From positions 1,922,001-1,986,000 of the forward strand of contig BSBM01000592.1 of the NCBI GenBank assembly GCA_027924585.1: DNA of 64,000 nucleotides, read 5' to 3'. Position numbers and translations under genes: made by a program. The notes beneath the pieces are model-generated. The model did not search any database. It saw only the letters and a program-made list of their open reading frames with translations, and was not told the origin of the DNA. The stretch's first letter is position 1, and each line of letters starts with the position of its first letter. This document shows, one piece after another, positions 1-10,888 of this stretch. The stretch is from Larix kaempferi. Its lineage: Eukaryota > Streptophyta > Pinopsida > Pinales > Pinaceae.

Positions 1-1174
1 GTACCACAAGTCACCCCACCTCATGGTTGTTGCTTCTTTCTCATTCCCATTCCAGTGTGGAAGAACCCAACAACATTTTTCCATCCAAAAACGAATTTCC
101 AGCAGTGAGCAAAACCAAAAATCGCAACTTTACAAGAACCCACGTTTGGAAGAGCCATAAACACCCAAAATTGGTATTTGATAGTGAAATCCAATGGGGG
201 ATCCATAGATATGAACCTTGGGGTGAATTTGAAAGTATTAGATACCTCAAAATCCATTGGAAAACCTAGTTTTTACAACCCAGAAATCAAGTGACGGGAT
301 TGAGTTATTGAATGACAAAATTGTGAGAAATCCAAGAGTGAATGACTGAGTAGAGGTTGGGTTTGCTTGATAAACCCAGTGAAGGCTAGAATCTCAAGGA
401 ATTAGCAGTTGGACCTTTCTATGCCCATCCTGAAGAGCACTAGAGGGAAGGGACGCCTAAGGGACTGTGCAAAAGAGAAGGGGACCTTCCTTGTGTTGGA
501 TGGGTAGGTAATGTGGGTGCCTTGACTGTTGAATTAACTTGAGATGTCTGTAGCTCTGTGGATGAGCTCATTGGCTTAGCATCCTCCTCATTTGTCATTT
601 GTATGCGTGATAAACCCAACTGTGTGTTGGCTTAACATAGGTGTTGAGTGAAACCATGGCTCTGAGTGAGCCCAACTAGTTCCTCCTTAGTGCATACACA
701 ACCCAGATCGGGGGTGATCTCTCAGCTGAAAGAATATAGGCTGGACAGAGATCTATGGTTGGGTGGAACATTGCTCTCACATATCCAGTTGTTTGGACAG
801 CTTTAGCTCAAAGATAAGTGTTCTCTATGTTTAAAATTATATGTATTCTGTGTTTTTCAATGTATTAATTTTGAATGATAATTATTCATGTTAATTGAGT
901 TGATATGAATCCTGTGCATAGCATGAGAATGGGATGGATTATTTGCATGTTGATTCATCAATTGCTTGACATAAATATGCTGATGCATTTCAGTTTGTGT
1001 GTGTTAATACGAGTTTTAATTCCATTGTGTTTATTTGAAGTATGATCCTACACACACAAGTTTTTATTTATTATGAATTTCTTAGTAATGTATGGGGCTG
1101 AGTTTACCAATTAATCCCGGTATGTCAATCATGTTTCCCTCCCTCGCACCGGATTGATGGAAGGGGACGTGACA
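1..1174 (+). mobile_element. Element I: 3' part of a chromovirus-type gypsy LTR, cut by the window edge
   Basis: No coding sequence is visible. The stretch matches the LTRs of A, F and J in block order: a cttgataaaccca block, tatggttgggtggaac near 750, ccagttgtttgg near 785, ggggctgagttt near 1095, and a terminus that ends ggacgtgaca at 1174. Directly after 1174 the sequence becomes minus-strand copia integrase (H). It is therefore the right end of an LTR, full 3' LTR or solo, of an element that entered H and whose remainder lies left of the window. The insertion duplication cannot be checked. Confidence 0.6.
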
Positions 1175-2532
1175 TGCTGTTCTTGATTTTCTGGAACCTT
1201 TGGAACTTCATTTTCTTCAATTTCATCAAGTACTATGTACTCTGTGTTTTCCTTTTCATGTTTCTTTCCCTATAGTTGATCTTTATACATGACAGTTTCA
1301 TTGAATATCACATCTCTACTCCCAATGATTTTGTTATTTTCATAATCCCATAAACGATAACCAAAATCATCAACCCCATATCCAATAAAGGTACATTTCT
1401 TGGATTTAGCTTCAAGCTTTGTTCTATTTTCTTTATCAATATCGACAAATGCCTCACAACCAAACGTTCTCAAAAATGAGTAGTTTACATTTTTATCTGT
1501 CTATGCTTTCTCTGCAATACCACCATCCAAAGCACTTGAAGGCCCTCTGTTTATTAAATAAACAACAGTATTTACAACATCTTCCCAAAACTGTAAGGGC
1601 AACCCTACATGCAATCTCATACACCTTGCACACTCCATGATCGTTCTATTCATCCTTTCTGACACACCATTTTCTTATGGTGTCCTTGGTATTGTCTTCT
1701 CTCTACGAATCCCATGGTACGAACAGTAACGATCAAACTCATTGCTGCAATACTCACCTCTGTTATCAGATCTGAGACACTTCAACCTTTTTTCTGTCTC
1801 ATTCTCAACTAAAGATTTCCACTTCTTAAAAGTAGCAAACACGTCAGATTTCTATCTAATGCAATAAACCCAATTTTTCCTAGTTGCATCATCAATAAAT
1901 GTAAGATAATAATGAGAGCCACCAAGACATTGTACTTGAGACGGTCTCCATACATCCGTATGCACAAGCTCTAACTTTTCATTCTTCTTATGTTTCCCAA
2001 CCCTGAGAAATCTGGCTCTTTTTTGTTTTCCATAAACATAGTTCTCACAAAATTCCAAACTTACCTACTTCAAATCTGGTAGCAACTTCCTTGAGTGGAG
2101 AATCTGCATCCCCTTCTCACTCATGTGGCCAAGCCTATGATGCCACAATGTTGTATATGTTCATGTGGAAGCTAAAGAGATAGAATGGTCAGTATTATGA
2201 GGACATAAATAGAACGTACCTACTCTGTCTCCTTTTGCTATCACCATTGATCCTTTAGTGATCTTCCACCACTTTTCTCCAAATGTAGATAGATAGCCTC
2301 CATCTCCCACCTGCCCTGTTGAGATCAAATTTCTTTTCATAGCAGGAATATGCCTAACATCTTTTAGCAGCCAATCAGTTCCATTCTTAAATTTTATCTA
2401 TACCTTACCCATTCCAACAATTTTACATGACTCATCATCACCCAATAAAACATGTTCAAAATCGCCTGGAACATAATCATGAAAATATTTTTTATGGGGT
2501 GTAGCATGACATGAAGCCCCTGAATATACTAC
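1175..2532 (-). pseudogene. Element H protease and integrase remnant
   Basis: Minus-strand translation gives a protease segment around 2440-2530 in which the expected DSGA active site reads YSGA, so the catalytic Asp is lost. The GAG-pre-integrase region near 2060-2250 is poorly preserved. The integrase core is recognisable: HTDVW near 1950 (first Asp), LRSDN near 1770 (second Asp), and ENGVSERMNR near 1660 (Glu). The post-core region continues to 1270. In-frame stops occur near 2533, 1852, 1675 and 1270. The family cleaves the polyprotein and integrates cDNA; this copy cannot do so. Confidence 0.75.
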
Positions 2533-3402
2533 TCAATAATCACTAGTATTATCTAATGCAAGAATCAAAGCATCTTGTAACACATCACCTGCTACATTTG
2601 CTTCTTGGGTAGTTTCCTGCTGTGCATCTCCTTTCTTCTTTAGAGATCTGCAGTCTTTCTTCAGATGTCCTTTCTTTTCACAATTCCAACACTCTATCTT
2701 TCCCAGTATGGACTTGGATCTTCCCGTTTTAGACTTGGAACGATTACCTTGGCTCTTTCCTCTCTCCTTTTGTCTTCCCCTTCTCTCCATGGTCAATGCA
2801 TTACCTGATGTCTCACCTATGCTTTTTCTTCGCATTTTCTCGCTAAGAATAACACCAATAACATCATCAAATTTCAAGGTGTTTGAACCAGAGACAGAGT
2901 TACTTACAGCAATGACCAAGCTATTCCAGCTTTCTAGAAATGAACACAAGATTAGAAGAGCCCTAACCTCATCATCAAAGTTCACACTTACATAACTTAG
3001 TTGATTTGTAACTGTATTAAACTCATTGAAATGATCAGTAACAGATCCACCTTCAAACATCTTCATATTAAATAAACGCTTCATTAGAAATACCTTGTTG
3101 GAGGCCGAGGTTTTTTCATATAGATTACCCAATGCACTCATCAACCCCTCCGTTGTCATTTCTTTGGATATATTTAAAGCCAAAAATGAAGCCAGGGTCA
3201 GCCGTATTGTTCCCAGAGCCTTTCTGTCAAGAACCTCCCATTCTTCATCCTTCATAGCGGCCAACTCCTTTGCTCTTCCTCCCAATGGTAGGAATAGATC
3301 ATTCTCGTACAGATAGTCCTCCATTTGCATCTTCCATAACTGGAAGTTTTGGCCATTAAACTTCTCGACCTTAAAATTTCCTTCTTCCGCCATTGCTCCC
3401 AC
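2533..3402 (-). CDS. gag: Element H copia gag (capsid/nucleocapsid), 289 codons
   Basis: The frame starts with MGAMAEEGNFKVEKFNGQNF, typical of plant copia Gag, where a short N-terminal stretch precedes a F-G-NF-W-K motif. The helical Gag domain (UBN2 type) spans residues 10-180, then a basic linker (about 205-235) leads to one CCHC zinc knuckle, CWNCEKKGHLKKDC, at about 240-253. The product would form the virus-like particle and package element RNA. The frame is open throughout although the adjoining protease is defective, so it ends at a stop where gag-pol would normally continue. It lies about 50 bp after the primer site, as expected. Confidence 0.8.
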   Translation of the reverse strand: MGAMAEEGNFKVEKFNGQNFQLWKMQMEDYLYENDLFLPLGGRAKELAAMKDEEWEVLDRKALGTIRLTLASFLALNISKEMTTEGLMSALGNLYEKTSASNKVFLMKRLFNMKMFEGGSVTDHFNEFNTVTNQLSYVSVNFDDEVRALLILCSFLESWNSLVIAVSNSVSGSNTLKFDDVIGVILSEKMRRKSIGETSGNALTMERRGRQKERGKSQGNRSKSKTGRSKSILGKIECWNCEKKGHLKKDCRSLKKKGDAQQETTQEANVAGDVLQDALILALDNTSDY

Positions 3403-3452
3403 TCAAACCAGAAACCCTAGCTTCCTACGGGTTTATCTGCCAAATAGACCTT

Positions 3453-3466
3453 TGGCTCTGATACCA
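3453..3466 (-). other. Element H primer binding site (tRNA-Met)
   Basis: Minus strand reads TGGTATCAGAGCCA, complementary to the 3' end of plant initiator tRNA-Met, two bases inside the end of the 5' LTR. Confidence 0.85.
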
Positions 3467-3468
3467 AT

Positions 3469-3961
3469 TGTTAGAAAAACAGGATCGCGGAGCAATAACA
3501 ATAAAAAAAAATGCAAATATAATCACACATACACATTACAAGAGAGACACAGATATATCTTGGTTCACCCAAGATGGGCTATGTCCACACTGAAGTTGCC
3601 AATCCTTATTATTATACCGTCCAGCAAAGTGAACGGATACAACCTGCAGCACAGCCGCTACACTTCCTATTCATTGTCTCATAGTCTCTCTTTTGATCTC
3701 AGAGATCTTTACAATGCATAAAACCTAATACATCAACCCTATCCGTGTTACAATGTATTTCTTTTATAAGGGAAATACAATGGGAAAATACCATGGGTTA
3801 CCCAAAACCATGGGCCCGAAAACAGTTAGCGAAAACAACCCTAAATTTTTTTCTCGAGGGCTTCGCCCTTGAACCCCCATTTTCTCGAGAGCGTTACCCC
3901 TGTGCCCCACGGACCCCCTGGGGATCGTTCCGGGATCATAACCAAACCTGGGGTACGAACA
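3469..3961 (-). repeat. Element H 5' LTR
   Basis: On the minus strand the repeat runs from TGTTCGTACCCC to TTTTTCTAACA, a TG...CA pair, and is about 493 bp long. A TATAAAAG box lies on the minus strand at 3761-3768, giving a plausible transcription start inside the LTR. The outer limit is inferred from the TG terminus and from the switch to gypsy gag immediately beyond, because the partner LTR is outside the window. Confidence 0.65.
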
Positions 3962-3965
3962 CGGT

Positions 3966-4878
3966 TGAATAATAATATCTTTGAATCTGGAGATCAAGCT
4001 CCACAACCAATAAAGACCAGTCCATACAAAGCTACACCGACGAGTTTTATCGACTCATGGCTAGACTTGGCGTCCAAGAAGAAGAAAAATTGCTTGTTTT
4101 GAAGTACGTTAGAGGATTATCCCAGTACATTCAACAAGAGATGGAGTTTCTAACTATCAATATGCTTGCAGATGCATTCCACTATGCCAGCAAACTTGAA
4201 ACCAAGCATAAGGGAAAATCGCGCTTCGTGACAAAGCTGACATCAGGACGACCACCTGACAAGAAGGCACCAACCGACTTCGACAAGTCAAAATATTTAC
4301 AGACTCCTCCAAATCCAGATCACGGTAAGAAGCCTTTTCAAAAAAATGAACGTAGCAAGCAATCGACCAGAAAATGGTGCGACTACCATCACTCATCTTG
4401 GCATGATATGTCTGAATGAAAATCTCAGAAGACCTTTTTTTCAAAAGTGTCGACATTTGACACATTTGACAGGACTATGGTAGAATCTAACCCAGAAGCA
4501 ATGAATCTTTTGACATTGACAACTCTAGCAGCCTCGACCATCGTCGACGAGGAGGAACAAGAATGCCTGTTCCATACACAGATATGGGTTCAGAATAATC
4601 TATTGCATCTGATTATGGACAATGAGAGCCAGAAGAACTTTGTTTCTAAAGAACTTGTGAACAAACTAGGTCTTGTGACCACTCTGCATCCTCAGCCTTA
4701 CAACATCGGTTGGATGAAGGATGGAAAAGAGCTAAGGATCACCCGACAATGCAAGCTCACATATTTCATAAAGCATTTTGAAGATGAAGTACTTTGCGAC
4801 ATGGCACCACTCTCCATAGCCAACGCCCTGTTTGGGAAGCCTTACCTATGGGATCGCCATGGAATTGACCAGTCATGA
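3966..4878 (+). pseudogene. Element D gag and protease remnant
   Basis: From about 4020 the frame encodes the second half of a retrotransposon Gag domain (YTDEFYRLMARLG, then LVLKYVRGLSQYIQQEM). Its N-terminal part is missing at the H junction. A basic stretch follows, and a Cys/His pair near 4375 (WCDYHHSSWHD) may be a knuckle remnant. The frame is cut by a stop at about 4417. A second open segment, 4447-4878, carries a protease fold in which the expected D-S/T-G active site reads MDNESQKNFVSKEL, so it is not a standard aspartic protease site. Confidence 0.65.
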
Positions 4879-5040
4879 CCGCAAAAGGTGATTATCAAAA
4901 TCCAGAATCAATGGTACAACATAACACAATCTACTAAACAGACAAAGAATCTCTTCAATCATGCTCAGAAGTTCGCATTGATTATGATAAAGCTACAACA
5001 TTCTAGGAATACTGCAGCAACTAGTCGAGTCACTGACCAG

Positions 5041-6290
5041 TGCAGCTCCCAACAAAAGCAGCAGATCGACAATATTCTTGATGAGTACCAGAACCTATTC
5101 CAAGTTCCAGACGGAGTACCTCTACATTTCCAGGTAAAACACTCTATTGAACTTGCTCTTGGTTCTTCTTTGCCTAACACATCTGTCTACAGAAGACCCA
5201 TTCTTGAAAATGAAGAGATTTGATTGACAAATTCCATATCCAACCCAGCTCCTCCCCTTGTGGAAGTTCAGTCATCCTCGTTTTGAAGAAAGACAAGACT
5301 TGGTGCATGTGCATCGACTATAGGGAACTCAACAAAATATAGGTGAAGAATTGGTAGCCTCCGTCGTGGATAGACGAGCTCATCGACTATCTGAAAGGTG
5401 ATAAATTATTTACTAAGCTCGACCTCAAGTCGAGATATCATCATATTTCAATCGATCCCTCATATGTATGGAAAACTACTTTCGAAACCAAGGAAGGATT
5501 GTTTGAATGGTTAGTCATGCCTTTTGGATTAACCAATGCACCTTCGACTTTCACGCGATACATGGATAACATTCTTCAACCTTTCATCGACAAATGGGTA
5601 ATTTTCTATCTTGACAACATATTGATTTTCATTCAATCATGGGAAGAACATGTTAGGCAACTTCAGCAAGTCCTTGACACTCTCCAGCAACATCGACTCT
5701 ACTTGAACATGGACAAATTTTCCTTTGCGATGAACATCATCAAATATTTGGGGTTTGTAATTGACTCTGTAGGCATATAGGTCAACCCAGATAAAGTAAA
5801 AATTCTCAAAGGTTGTCCCATTCCTCATAGCATTCAAGAACTAAGAATTTTTCTTGGTTTGGTGAATTTCTATCGATGATTCATACTCGGCTTCAGTCAC
5901 ATAGCCTGGCCTTTGAATCAGTTGATGAAAGGAAGTGGGAAAACTATCTTTAAATGGACACCGACATAACAAGCAACTTTTGAACAGCTCAAACACAAGC
6001 TCTGCACTGCACCAGTACTTGTGTTACCTGATTTGCATCAGCCCTTTGAGATTGAGACGGACGCATCAGACTATGCCTTGGGCGCAATGATCACTCAGTC
6101 TGGTCACCCATTTGCTTTTCATTCCAAAAATTTTGACAACACTGTTAGAAGGTATTCAAAATACGAAAGAGAACTGTACGCCATTGTACAAGCTCTCAAG
6201 CAATGGAGGCATTACATCCTTGGCAAGGAAACGGTCATCCTCACTAACCATAAGCCTCTATATTTTGCTCTGACACAATCGAAACTATAA
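5041..6290 (+). pseudogene. Element D reverse transcriptase and RNase H remnant
   Basis: RT motifs are visible in sequence: VLKKDKTWCMCIDYRELN near 5280, KLDLKSRYHHI near 5420, and MPFGLTNAPSTF near 5518. The active-site box reads YLDN instead of YLDD at about 5610, losing a catalytic Asp. RNase H follows at 6040-6260 with ETDASDYALGA and a YERELYAIV motif intact, but the third motif reads TNHKPL instead of TDHKPL. Stops occur at 5221, 5340, 5778, 5877, 5967 and 6288. The order RT then RNase H then integrase identifies Ty3/gypsy. Confidence 0.85.
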
Positions 6291-6335
6291 ACAAATCAAC
6301 AAATTAAGTGGATTAATTACCTACAACAATTCTCA

Positions 6336-6913
6336 TTGGTAATTAAGTATGAGAAAGGTAAAGCTAATGCCGCCGTTGATTCTCTAAGCAGACCACCCAT
6401 TACTCTCCTTTTGACAGTGATGAGTATGCAGGGATATGACACCACTACTTGGCCTCAGTTGTATCAGAAAGACATCATATTATCACCAGTCTACCGACAG
6501 TTTCAGATTGACAAGTCATCGACCGCCAACTACTTTCTGAAAGATACCTTGCTATACAAGCTCAGACAACTTTGTGTACCGACCGGTGAGCATCGACAAC
6601 AACTCATTCGGGACGCGCACTACAGCAAAACTGCAGGACACTTTGGAGTAGCAAAGACACTTGTTATTCTACAGAAGAATTTATTTTGGACTAAACTTAA
6701 AAATGACGTCAACAATTTTATTCGATCATGCGTGGTTTGTGCCATTGCTAAGCCGCCTAATCAACGACAAGGATTGTACACACCTTTTCTAGTTCCTAGT
6801 CAACCATGGGAATCTATTTCTATGGACTACTTGACAAGATATCCTACTACCAAACATCAGCATGACGCGATCTTAGTATTAGTCGACATATTTTCCAAGA
6901 TGGTCATTCTCAT
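6336..6913 (+). pseudogene. Element D integrase, N-terminal half
   Basis: The RNase H tail (KGKANAAVDSLSR) leads to an HHCC zinc-binding domain: H at RDAHYSKTAGH near 6617, and paired Cys in SCVVCA near 6730. The core begins with WESISMDYL (first catalytic Asp near 6822). The frame ends within the next strand, VLVDIFSKM, where C is inserted at 6914. The missing part of the core is at 36520 onward. Confidence 0.85.
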
Positions 6914-7522
6914 TGTTAGTTTTTCATAATTTACTTCAATCTGATCTAGGATCTTAACTAAGAGAACAACATGTACATCATATCTACAAAATAACAAATA
7001 TGGACATAATAATGCAAGAACACAAGAGATAATAGACACACAGAGTTTCACTGGGAAAACCATAAAGGTGAAAAACCCCACAACTTCCTCGGAGATAGAT
7101 AGAGCAATGATACAACCCAAGTACAAGAGATAGTCCTCCTAGCAGCAGCTTCTCCTCCTCCACAAGTGCGCCACTCTCCAATGAGAGTATGAGTGAGAAA
7201 GTGAATGATCAAATAGAGTGCCTCCCGCACTCTATTTATACTTGACTTGACTTTCCTAATAACCTTTACTAGGTCGGCCTTAACTTAGCCACATAACATA
7301 ATGCTGACAGGGCCAACCCCCAATAGGTTGGTCTAATAACCCTTTTACCCACATGACTCATACAGGGCTGACCCCATCAAGGTGGTCTAATAACCCATCA
7401 AGTATAAGTTACGACACTTACAATATAAATGACGACACTTCCTCATAGAGGAATAATAACATCTCTATAGGAATACAATATACATGGGTAAAATACATTC
7501 CGAAGTTATAATTACATCAACA
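6914..7522 (-). repeat. Element C 3' LTR
   Basis: 609 bp, TGTTAG at the left and CATCAACA at the right on the plus strand. It is homologous to 35959-36514 and to the LTRs of E. On the minus strand a TATAAATAG box lies near 7235. It is 53 bp longer than its partner because it keeps a segment (about 7331-7383) bounded by two copies of ggtctaataaccc. E's LTR also has the two-copy form, so the shorter LTR is the derived one. Confidence 0.9.
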
Positions 7523-7535
7523 CTCCCTCTTAACT
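7523..7535 (-). other. Element C polypurine tract
   Basis: Minus strand AGTTAAGAGGGAG immediately upstream of the 3' LTR; this is the expected plus-strand primer for cDNA synthesis. The same tract precedes the 3' LTR of E, and a close variant precedes that of G. Confidence 0.8.
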
Positions 7536-7779
7536 AGGAAGGTATTTCTTGACACAGGTCTTCTAGCACAAGTCTTCTTCTCTTGATCATCATCACTGGA
7601 TCATTGACATTGAATCATCGTCATCGTCACTGCTGCTGCTATCTCAAACAATCTTTGAACTACTCGTCATAGGAAGTTCTATAAAGCTAGTCCTTTTTCA
7701 TACTGGATGTAGGCCCACCACCTGCAAGTATTCATCATCACTGGCCATACTGTGGAATCCTCAAGAATTATTACGTGCA

Positions 7780-8332
7780 TCACAATGCCTCGAAAGAATA
7801 TCCCAGGACCATTTATGTGCTGAAGCACGACCGACAAGATCTCCCAGGTCCACTTACATGTGACTGTCACAAAACCTTAAAAGAGTGCCTTGACTAGTAA
7901 GAACTCTAAATAGCATCTGAGGCATTTTATGTGACTAGCACAACCTGTCCGAATCTCCAGGACGTATTACATGTGACCCCCACAACAATGCCTCGAAAGA
8001 TCATCCCAGGACTTATTACGGGCACACATCCCAACCTACCGGATCTCCCAGGTCTACTTACATGTGGGCATGGAAATACCTCGAAAGAGAATCCCAGGAC
8101 TTATTACGGGCACACAGCCCAACCTATCGGATCTCCCAGGTCTACTTATATGCCATAGGACAATTCCTCGAAAGAGCATCCCAAGACTTATTACGGGCAC
8201 ACAGCCCAACCTATCGGATCTCCCAAGTCTACTTATATGTCCTCCCATAGCAATGCCTCGAAAGAGAATCCCAGGACTTATTACGGGCACACATCCCAAC
8301 CTATCAGATCTTCTAGGTATACTTATGTGCTC
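7780..8332 (-). repeat. Tandem array of about 85-bp units in the 3' region of C
   Basis: Four clear units begin near 7986, 8070, 8160 and 8250. Each contains cctcgaaagagaatcccagg, then a ttattacgggcacac block and a gatctcccaggtctactta block. More degenerate copies extend left to about 7780. The same unit, reverse-complemented, occurs in E at 47480-47800. Frames seen here are by-products of the periodicity. Confidence 0.85.
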
Positions 8333-8359
8333 ATCTACACAACCTGTCCACAGCCACAG

Positions 8360-8650
8360 AGCATCAACCTGATACTCACCATACATCGTCTAGATGTACA
8401 TGATCATCCTAATCATCATCATAGCATCGTCCTGATGCATATCATCCAGAGTATCATCCTAATACACATGATCATCCTGATCACCATCACTGCATCGTCC
8501 TAATGCATGTCATCTAGAGCATCATCCTGATACTCATCACAAATGATGATCCTGATCATCATCACTTCATCGTCCTGATGCATGTCATCTGGAGCAACAT
8601 CCTGAAGCTCATCATCCATGATCATCCTGATCATACAATGTATCCACCTT
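8360..8650 (-). repeat. Minisatellite of catcctgatcatcatc type in C
   Basis: Imperfect short units built from catcgtcctgatgca, tgatcatcctgatca and gtcatctagagcatc. The counterpart in E is 47130-47450 on the opposite strand. Confidence 0.8.
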
Positions 8651-8689
8651 ATACATATCATCATACATGATCTACCTGATCATATCCAG

Positions 8690-8910
8690 CATCCAACATG
8701 ATGCATATACATATACATGATCCAATTGATCATAAAAAGCATCTAACATGATGCATATACATATACAAGATCCAACTGATCATAACAAGCATCCAACATG
8801 ATGCATATACATATACATGATCCAACTGATCATAACAAGCATCCAACATGATGCATATACATATACATGATCCAACTAATCATAACAAGCATACAACATG
8901 TTGTATATAT
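8690..8910 (-). repeat. Tandem array of about 59-bp units in C
   Basis: Four units combine atgatccaactgatcataac, aagcatccaacatgatg and catatacatatac. The equivalent array in E lies at 46890-47110. Together these arrays fill the interval between RNase H and the 3' LTR. Confidence 0.85.
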
Positions 8911-9049
8911 AGAGCAGTAACTGGAGCATCGTCCTGATGCTCATCATCTAGTGCTTACATCCACATCCATGGAAAGGATCCTCCTCTCACCATGCTTGGA
9001 ATGGCTTCAGCAAATGTGTCCATCACTTCTTCCTTGAAGTGTCATCAAT

Positions 9050-10560
9050 CTAAAGAACACCAAACCTCTCTCTGAAGTACTCAAACTTCACTATGGCTAG
9101 TGGTTTCATCAACACATATGCAACATGCTCATCTGTCGCAACATACAGGAGCTTCACTGCTCCTCTCTGCACCATATCCCTGATATAGTGATATTTGATC
9201 TCAATGTGCTTCGACCTGTCGTGGAACACGGGGTTCTCAGACAGCTTCACAGAACTCTGGTTGTCATAAAAGATACCAGTAGCCTCCAGTGGTAGATCAA
9301 ATAACTCAGATAGTAGCTTCAAAAGCCATACTTCCTCACAACTAGCCGAACAAGCTGCAACATACTCTGCCTTGGTTGTACTCAGTGCTACGTAGAACTG
9401 CTTCCTACTAAAGCAAGAGATCACACCTGATCCCATACTGAAGCAACACCTAGAAGTGCTCTTCCTTTCTACAGTACTTCCTACCCAGTCCAAATCAACA
9501 TAACCCTGTAGGTTAAACTTTTGATTCGCATCATACTTGAGCCCATAGTCAATTGTACCCTTCAGGTACCTCAGAATATGCTTTACAGCAACCAAGTGAA
9601 CACCTATGGGATCTGTTAGGAGTTGGCTCAATGTGTTCATCGCAAAGAAAATGTATGGTCTCATGTTTGTCAGGTACATCAAGGACCCAATCATCTGAAG
9701 ATACACAATGACATCAACCGGATCAGATGAAGCATCACACAAAAGCTTCAGGTTCGATGCCATAGGTGTGGCCATGGCCTTGCGGTCCATCATCCCGAAC
9801 CTCTTCAGGATCTCTACTGAATACTTCCTTTGTGCAAGGAAGATTCCATCTGCACTCTGCCACACCTCCATGCCTAAAAAAGAGTGCATCATCCCCAAGT
9901 CCTTCATCTCAAACTCGGCAACAAGCTTCCTCTTGGTATCAACAATCAACCCATCCTCACCTGTTACAAACAGGTCATCCACATATAAAAGTAGTATCAC
10001 TGGATTGCCTTACTCAACCTTGTAGTAAAGGTTGGAATCTGCTTTACTCTCAGTAAAGCCCTAACTAGATAGAAAGATGTCTATCCCACCATACCAAGTC
10101 ATAGGAACTTGCTTCAATCCCTACAAGGATTTCTTCAACCTGCACACATATGACTCCCTGTCATGTAACTCAAAACCGAGTGGTTGCTCCACATACACTT
10201 CCTCTTCGACTACACCATTCAAGAAAGCTCTCTTGACATTTATTTGGTGTATCTTCCATTTCATCATTGCAGCCAGAGAAAGTACTGATATGATGGAAGT
10301 GTATCTAGCTACAGTAGAAAAAGTCTCTTCATTGTCTATTCCCTCTTTCTGAGAGAAGCCACAAGCTACAAATCTCGCTTTGTATTTCTCTATGTTACCA
10401 TCTGCAGCATGCTTGATCTTTAAAAGTCACAACAGACTTCCCTTCAGGTATTGGGACTGCATCCCAAACATCATTCTTCATGATCGACTGGTACTCCTCT
10501 ATCATGGCATTCTTCCCGAATCCTGGGAACTTCAATATCTTCAATAGATAACTTTGTTGC
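9050..10560 (-). pseudogene. Element C copia reverse transcriptase and RNase H
   Basis: The last 316 codons (10000-9050) are open and carry the YVDD active site (LLLYVDDLFV near 9980), the RT C-terminal FLGMEV motif, and the copia RNase H with HILRYLKGT and VALSTTKAEYVA. The N-terminal RT lies at 10560-10000 with the DVWDAVPIPEG and KHAADGNIEKYKARF type motifs but is cut by stops and a small deletion (near 10415 the WIYK segment is missing). First RNase H motif reads VDLDWVGS instead of the usual VDSDWAGS. It is closely similar to element E's RT, so C is a deletion derivative of that family. Nothing upstream supplies gag or integrase. Confidence 0.9.
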
Positions 10561-10883
10561 TGAACAAATGTTGTATTCCTTCTTTTGTAGGTGATGGTAT
10601 ATGATCTTTCCTACAAAACAAGTTAAATTGCATGATTAGAAACATCTCATAGTTTTCAGAACAAATTCTCACACATAAATAAATATGTCATACAGTCATG
10701 CAATTATCTTAGCCAATGCTTCAATACAACATTTATCCATATCCCATAACTTTCTAGATGCCTTCCAATCTCTACCAGAACATTGTTAAGAGTGTGCACA
10801 ACTCCCAACATGTCAGCAAAGAGGTTTCATTCTAGATAAGTAGCAATGGAATTTTGTACAGTGCCATAGGCCACTTACCCATC
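10561..10883 (-). other. Element C spacer, part next to RT
   Basis: Non-coding. In minus orientation it matches G at about 53700-54000 block by block: attccattg(c/t)tac, then gaatgaaacctctttgctga, then gtgcacactct, gttctggtagaga and gtaggaaagatcat. The remaining spacer lies at 33586-35941, beyond A. Confidence 0.8.
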
Positions 10884-10888
10884 ACATG
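10884..10888. repeat. Target site duplication of A, left copy (acatg)
   Basis: acatg precedes the TG terminus of A and is repeated at 33581-33585 after its CA terminus. The homologous uninterrupted sequence in G (aatatgcatatgattggtaag, near 53700) shows the pre-insertion state. Confidence 0.9.

Larger units (their letters stand above)
1175..3961 (-). mobile_element. Element H: Ty1/copia retrotransposon, 5' half, interrupted by I
   Basis: Reading on the minus strand the order is 5' LTR (3961-3469), tRNA-Met primer site, gag, protease remnant, integrase, then an abrupt end at 1175 where LTR I begins. Protease and integrase before any RT is the Ty1/copia order. RT, RNase H and the 3' LTR should lie left of the window beyond I. 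At 3962 the sequence becomes gypsy gag (D), so H seems to have inserted in D's gag; without its other end the target duplication is unverified. Confidence 0.8.
3962..6913 (+). mobile_element. Element D, left part: decayed Ty3/gypsy retrotransposon
   Basis: Gag, protease, RT, RNase H and the integrase N-terminus follow in gypsy order on the plus strand. The copy is broken by stops and frameshifts, begins mid-gag at the H boundary, and stops inside the integrase core at 6913 where C was inserted. The rest of the integrase resumes at 36515. The 5-bp sequence ctcat at 6909-6913 is repeated at 36515-36519, so the two D parts were once contiguous. Confidence 0.85.

Noticed and set aside
8054-8503. 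Frames on both strands in the C tandem arrays
   Set aside because: Periodic by-products of the 85-bp units between RNase H and the 3' LTR.
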